A stretch of DNA of 64,000 nt from Tetragonia tetragonoides. Taxonomy: Eukaryota; Streptophyta; Magnoliopsida; Caryophyllales; Aizoaceae. How positions within the stretch are numbered: position 1 is the stretch's first letter; each line of letters opens with the position of its first letter. The notes below the pieces were generated by a model, which saw only the letters and a list, made by a program, of their open reading frames with translations, searched no databases and had not been told where the DNA came from. The translations under genes were made by a program, and so were the position numbers. This document shows, in pieces, positions 59,179-64,000 of the stretch. The stretch is taken from positions 10,602,001-10,666,000 of the forward strand of contig CM076146.1 in assembly GCA_038025085.1 (NCBI GenBank). Direction: 5' to 3'.

Positions 59179-62100
59179 ATGACACCTAGTAAAGAATGGA
59201 CGAATAATGAAGATCTCTGTGATCCAACCTATGAAAGAGGAGTTGAATTTTTTTTTTGGAGTATGCTTTTAGTAGGTTAGAAACAGAAAATATTCGATGT
59301 CCTTGTAAAAGTGTATAAATGGAGAGTTTGCTACTCGCGATGACGTGCATGTGCATTTTCTAGCTCATGCAATAGTGCAAAGGTATACTTTTTGGTATCA
59401 TCATGGTGGAAGGTTAGATAATAATCTTGTTGTTAGTGATGGAGATGATCAAGGTGAGTTTGTGGAAGTAAATGAACCGCATGATATAATTAGGGATTTT
59501 TTGCTGAGCTTCGGAATGTAGATCCTGAGGAGCCAAACGATGAAGCTAAGAAATTTTACAACCTATTAAAAGATTCAAAAGTTTCCTCCTATGAAGGTTG
59601 TAAAATTTCAAGAATGTTAGCATTGGTGAAACTTCTTCACATTAAGAGAATTGGTTGCTGGAGCAATGAGTCTTTTACCATGCTTTTGAAGTTCTTGAAA
59701 GAGGAGTTGTTGCCTTAGGGATCTAATTTACCGGATTCCTATTATGGTGCAAAATAGACTATGCGAGACCTTGGGCTTTCCTATACCAAAATTTATCCAT
59801 GTGTAAATGACTGGATGTTATATTCGAAGAAGGATGAGGATCTAAATACTTGTAAGATATGCGATGCTTCGAGGTGGAAGAGTGATAAACGCAATGGAGA
59901 GGATAGGTATAAAGCAGACGGTAAAAGAATACCACAGAAGACAATGCGTTATTTTCCATTGAAACCAAGTTTGCAAAGGTTATATATGTCATCCAAGACA
60001 GCTTCCCTAATGAGATGGCATCATGGTAGAGAAAATGAAGATGATAAAATGAGACATCCAGCTGATTCATTTGCGTGAAAATCTAATGATAAAAAGCATC
60101 CAAACTTTGCAATAGAGCCTCATAATATTAGGCTTGGTCTTATATTAGAAGAAGGATGAGGATCTAAATACTTGTAAGGTATGCGATGCTAAGAGGTGGA
60201 AGAGTGATAAACGCAATGGAGAGGATAGGTGTAAAGCCAATGGTAAAAGAATACCACAGAAGACAATGCGTTATTTTCCTTTAAAACCAAGGTTGCAAAG
60301 GTTATATATGTCATCCAAGACAGCTTCCCTAATGAGATGGCATCATGGTAGAGAAAATGAAGATGATATAATGAGACATCCAACTGATTCATTTGCCTGA
60401 AAATCCATTGATGAAAAGTATCCAAACTTTGCATTAGTGCCCGATAATATTAGGCTTGGTCTTGCTAGTGACGGCTTTCAACCGTTTACCAATTAGTATC
60501 TGGCCTGTAGTCCTTATTCCATATAATTTGCCCCCTGAATTGTGCATCAAACAATCTAATTTGATTCTCTCCATGCTTATTCCTGGGTCAGACAGTCCTA
60601 GAGATGCAATTGATATATATACCTACAGCCTCTAATTGAAGAGTTGAATGAGTTATGTGGTGTTGGTGTATACACCTTTGATGCATCTGTGCAATCTCAT
60701 TTCCAACTTCATGCATATTTGATGTAGACAATTAATGATTTCCCTGCGTATGCAATATTTTCTGGATATAGTACTAAAGGGAATGTCGCATGCCCTCGTT
60801 GTCTTAGTGACACTTGTTCGATGTGGTTGTCTAATGGAGTCAAACGTTGTTATATGGGTCATCGACGCTATTTACCTCCTAAAAATAAATGGCATAAATA
60901 AAAGGATTTATTCGATGGAACAATTAGGCGTGGTCTACCTCCGAAGCCTTATTCCATTGATGACATTCTTCTTCAGGTGCAAGACCTTGAGGATATCACA
61001 TTGACTAAGGGTCCAAATAAAAAGCCTAAAATAACCTTTGATAAGAGGGGGGACAATTGGAAGAAGGAGTGCATTTTTTTTCAACTTCCTTATTGGAGGG
61101 ACAATCCTTTACGCCACAATCTTGATGTGATGCATATTGAGAAGAATATAGATGAAAGTATTCTTGGAACAACTATGAACACTAAAGGGCAAAACCAAGG
61201 ACACTGACAAAAGTCGTCTCGACTTAGAGAAAATGGAAATGAGGTCGACTTTACATTTAGTTCAAGATGGGGATAAGTTTAAAATGCATCCCGCTCTGTA
61301 TACTCTGTCTCTCCCTGAGAAGCATACATTCTGTCAATTTTTGAAAGATCTTAATGTTCCTGATGGGTTTTCATCAAATATATTTTATTGTGTCAACATG
61401 AAAGAAGCCAAAATTTCTGGTCTTATGAGTCATGATCACCATGTTATTCTGCAATATCTTCTTCCAGTAGCATTATGTGGTCTTCTTACTCCCCCTGTGC
61501 GTGAGGCCGTAATTGAGTTTTCAATGTTCTTTACTATATTGGGAACTAAAGTAGTAATAGTATCAGAGTTGAAACAAATACAAACTCAAATCCCTATCAC
61601 TCTTTTCAAGTGGGAAAAGGTATTTCCTCCTTCCTTTTTTTGATGTTATGGTTCATTTGCCTATTCATTTGGCTGATGAAGGTATAATGGGAGGACCTAT
61701 CCAATTCAGATGGATGTACCTAGTTGAGCAAGAAATGTGTAAGTTGAAATCCTATATTCGAAATTAGGGCTCGACCCGAAGGTTCTATCGCAGAGGGCTA
61801 TTTGGCTAATGAGTGTATGACTCTCTGCTCAAGGTATCTAACTACCATGAAGACAAAGTTTAATTGTCTTCATCGGAAATATGAAATTGCAAATGAGGAA
61901 GATGGGGGCATAGCCATTTTTAATCACCCTGGCAGAAAATTAGGAGCTCAAAAAGTTCGTGTCGTTGAGAAATATGAATTAGACCAAGCTCATAGTTATA
62001 TATTGAAGAATTCTGACGAAGTATAACCTTTTCCAGAGTAACATACTGTGTCTTGAATTCCTTTTTTTTTTTTTTTTTAGAGCTTCTCTAAATTGTTAAG

Positions 62101-62978
62101 TAACTTTTAATATTACTATTGTTATTTTGTAGAAAATATTCTGAAATTGAAGCTCCTAGTAACTCGGGAGTAAGCGAGGAGAAATGGTTTGAAAACTTTA
62201 GGCAGTGGTTCAAATGTGTAATAAGTAAAGAGTTATTATTTCTATTAATTATGAGATATATTTAAAAAAAATGTAAGTAATGTTGACATATTGTAATTGA
62301 AATTTCTTAGGTGAAAAATATATATGATCGTGATAAGACAAAAGAGATGGAGGGTTTACTTTCGTTGACACATGACCCAACACAATATGTGACATCTTTT
62401 AGTGGTTATGTTGTCAATGGATATAGATTTCACACAGAAAGGCGTGAGAAGAATCGGAAAATACAGAATAGTGGGGTGGTTGTAATTGGAAACACGGGCC
62501 TTGGAGATGACAATGTAGATTATTATGGGATAGTGACTGAAATCCTGGAGTTACAGTACCTTGGTGGAAATCGAATGGTGTTATTTCGATGAAAATGGTG
62601 TGATGTCTATGATAAGGCAAGAGGAGTTAAAAGAGATGTATTTGACTTTGTTATTGTTAACCTCAATCGACAATTGAAAACTAATGAGCCATTTGTTTTG
62701 CTAGCCAAGCAAGACAAGTATTTTATGCCACTGATCATGTAAACAAAGGTTGGCATGTCGTGTTGAAGTATGAACCACGTAACTGTCAGGAGCCCTTATA
62801 TGATATAGAGTATGATAATCATGAAGATGAGGCATATAACCAAGGCAAATTGTTTAAGCATGCCTATGACGCATCTACCTCAAGAGGCGTAAGTGATCAT
62901 ATGTGTGAGAGGAGGACAGACATGGAACCTAATGAAGGAAATCAAAGAGTTAGAAAAAAGAGAAAGAACCATCAATAA
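59179..62978 (+). pseudogene. CACTA (En/Spm) transposase, TNP2 type, decayed
   Basis: In order: a transposase-associated N-terminal region from ATG 59179 (EWTNNEDLCD, CPCKSV). The TNP2/Transposase_21 core (YPCVNDWMLYSKKDEDLNTC, IPQKTMRYFPLKPSLQRLY, SSKTASLMRWH, then WRDNPLRHNLDVMHIEKN near 61100). A DUF4218 region at 61600-62026 (KVFPPSFFDVMVHLPIHLAD, ARPEGSIAEGYLANECM). A DUF4216 region at 62150-62830 (SGYVVNGYRFHT, YYGIVTEILELQYLGGNRM). Intron-like gaps lie at about 62025-62132 and 62216-62311, with GT/AG borders. Many stops and frameshifts and a 322-bp internal tandem duplication (59819-60462) show that it is dead. In a live element it would cut and move DNA with CACTA ends; neither end was found here. 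Confidence 0.9.
59819..60462 (+). repeat. 322-bp tandem duplication within the CACTA transposase
   Basis: GAAGAAGGATGAGGATC starts at 59826 and at 60148, an offset of 322. The first unit ends at AGGCTTGGTCT before TATATTAG (60140), the second at the same word before TGCTAGTGACGG (60462). The units differ at many positions, so the duplication is old. The frame after unit 1 is broken, while unit 2 continues into the normal next part (RLGLASDGFQPF). Confidence 0.95.
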
Positions 62979-63348
62979 GATTATGGCATTGTGATGTATT
63001 AGTTTACTATAGTATCAAATTTCTTTTCTGTTTTTAGTTTTCTAAGTAATATTACATTTGTGGGTTTCGGACCCGACTCTTAAAGTGTTTGGATTTTAGA
63101 TGTGTTTTTTGAAAGTTATTGATTGGTATTTAGGAGTATTTAAATATCTTTGTAGGGATATATGGATATGATTCTGATGATTTCCAACCCAAACATAATC
63201 GGTGACAACTTTTTGTTTGATTTCTTTTTTTGGTCTGCTTGCAACATGTATTTTTCTCCAAACTAATTTCTATCATGCTTTTTATATTTGATTTTGCTAC
63301 ATTTACTATTTCTTATGAGTTTATACTTGTTTATAAAATGCAGGAAAG

Positions 63349-64000
63349 ATGAATCCTCATAGCATAATTGGAAACAAGAAGGTCAAAGCCCAAAAACTCA
63401 CTAAGAGCATGTATATTGCAAATGGAAGTATAGTCAAAAGGCGTAAATGTGAGATTGGTGATGTAGCTAAGTCTAGTTCTCTACTACTATTGGAGCGACT
63501 AGTGGTGTCAAGAAGCTAGGTAATGTTGGTGACCAGAGTATGTTTAGCTTTAAGTCTACTATTGAAGCTACTAGTGGTGGGAAGCAGATGGGTGATGTTG
63601 GTGATAAGAGTAAGTTTAGCTCTAAGTCTGCTATTGGAGCTACTAGTGATGTCAAGCAGCTAGGTAATGTTGGTGACCAGAGTAAGTTTGGCTCTAAGTC
63701 TAATACTAGAGCTACTAGTGGTGGGAAGCAGCTAGGTCATGTTGGTGATAAGAGTAAGTTTAGCTCCAAGTCTAATATTGGAGCTACTAGTAGTGTCAAG
63801 CAGTTAGGTAATGCTGGTGATGTGAGTAAGTTTAGCTCTATGTCTACTATGGGTGCTACTACTAAAGGTGGCAAGAAGTTAGATACCTATAAAGATCAGG
63901 TTAGTGATGACTTGACTAAATCTGGCTCTAAGTCAGCTACTAGATTAGCTACTGCTGGCTGCAATTTTCATAAGAGGTTTGGACCATTTGGAAACTTTGG
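63349..64000 (+). CDS. Partial ORF with 24-residue tandem repeats beside the CACTA transposase
   Basis: ATG at 63349, just after an AG acceptor-like TGCAG, starts MNPHSIIGNKKVKAQKLTKS. A frame change near 63480 leads into tandem repeats with a period of 72 bp. Copies start at 63495, 63567, 63639, 63711 and 63783, and a sixth is degenerate. The unit resembles ATSGGKQLGHVGDKSKFSSK plus four residues, rich in Ser, Gly and Lys. After the repeats the frame stays open to the window end (...FHKRFGPFGNFG). It may be the last exon of the CACTA gene or its second ORF. The 60-codon minus-strand ORF at 63473-63655 is a mirror of the repeat. The function is unknown. Confidence 0.5.

Noticed and set aside
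62414..62620. Minus-strand ORF opposite the CACTA DUF4216 region
   Set aside because: Mirror frame of the recognised protein.

Overview
This window looks like nuclear heterochromatin from a repeat-rich flowering plant, most likely a eudicot. It holds Ogre/Tat and Tekay Ty3/gypsy retrotransposons, an L1-type LINE, hAT and CACTA transposons, and a ~168-bp satellite. I recognise no intact host gene. A few short exon-like segments may be host remnants. All coding capacity that I can assign belongs to mobile elements, and nearly all of it is broken by stops, frameshifts or deletions.

Layout. (1) 1-1555 is part of a Tekay-type long terminal repeat (LTR); 1556-2466 is an unresolved LTR-like stretch. 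(2) 2467-4068 and 8538-12542 are two blocks of one tandem satellite, separated by a 5'-truncated Tekay chromovirus on the minus strand (4069-8537: LTR, integrase, chromodomain). (3) 12543-12730 looks like a CACTA end, and 12961-16108 is a non-autonomous DNA transposon with hairpin-rich ends and an intron/exon-like interior. (4) 17154-44905 is an Ogre/Tat retrotransposon (element A, plus strand). It has paired LTRs of ~0.83 kb, a PBS, gag, protease, RT and an antisense plant-mobile-domain ORF (aORF). It has been invaded by a solo Tat LTR (20594-21937), a Tekay-like LTR in two pieces (24606-25433 and ~31470-32145), a gag-only Tat element (B1, minus, 25434-~31470), a second truncated Tat element (B2, minus, 32146-~38382) and a hAT transposon with matching TIRs and an 8-bp target duplication (39352-43227). 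(5) 45724-57689 is a minus-strand Tekay element (D). The stretch from its RNase H to the start of its 3' LTR is missing, and a 5'-truncated LINE (48131-50344) sits in its place. (6) 57690-59178 is unassigned sequence with a LINE tail. (7) 59179-64000 carries a decayed CACTA transposase (Transpos_assoc, Transposase_21, DUF4218 and DUF4216 regions) followed by a partial ORF with 24-residue tandem repeats that runs off the window.

How the parts relate. The order of events can be read from the nesting. Element A came first, and then received the solo LTR, the Tekay-like LTR, B1 and B2, and the hAT. Loss of A's RNase H/integrase region accompanied the central rearrangement. Items that deserve a second look are the spliced-looking plus-strand ORF inside B2, the two small ORFs ahead of gag in D, the 24-residue repeat ORF beside the CACTA transposase, the exon-like cargo of the 12961-16108 transposon, and the LINE-linked deletion in D.
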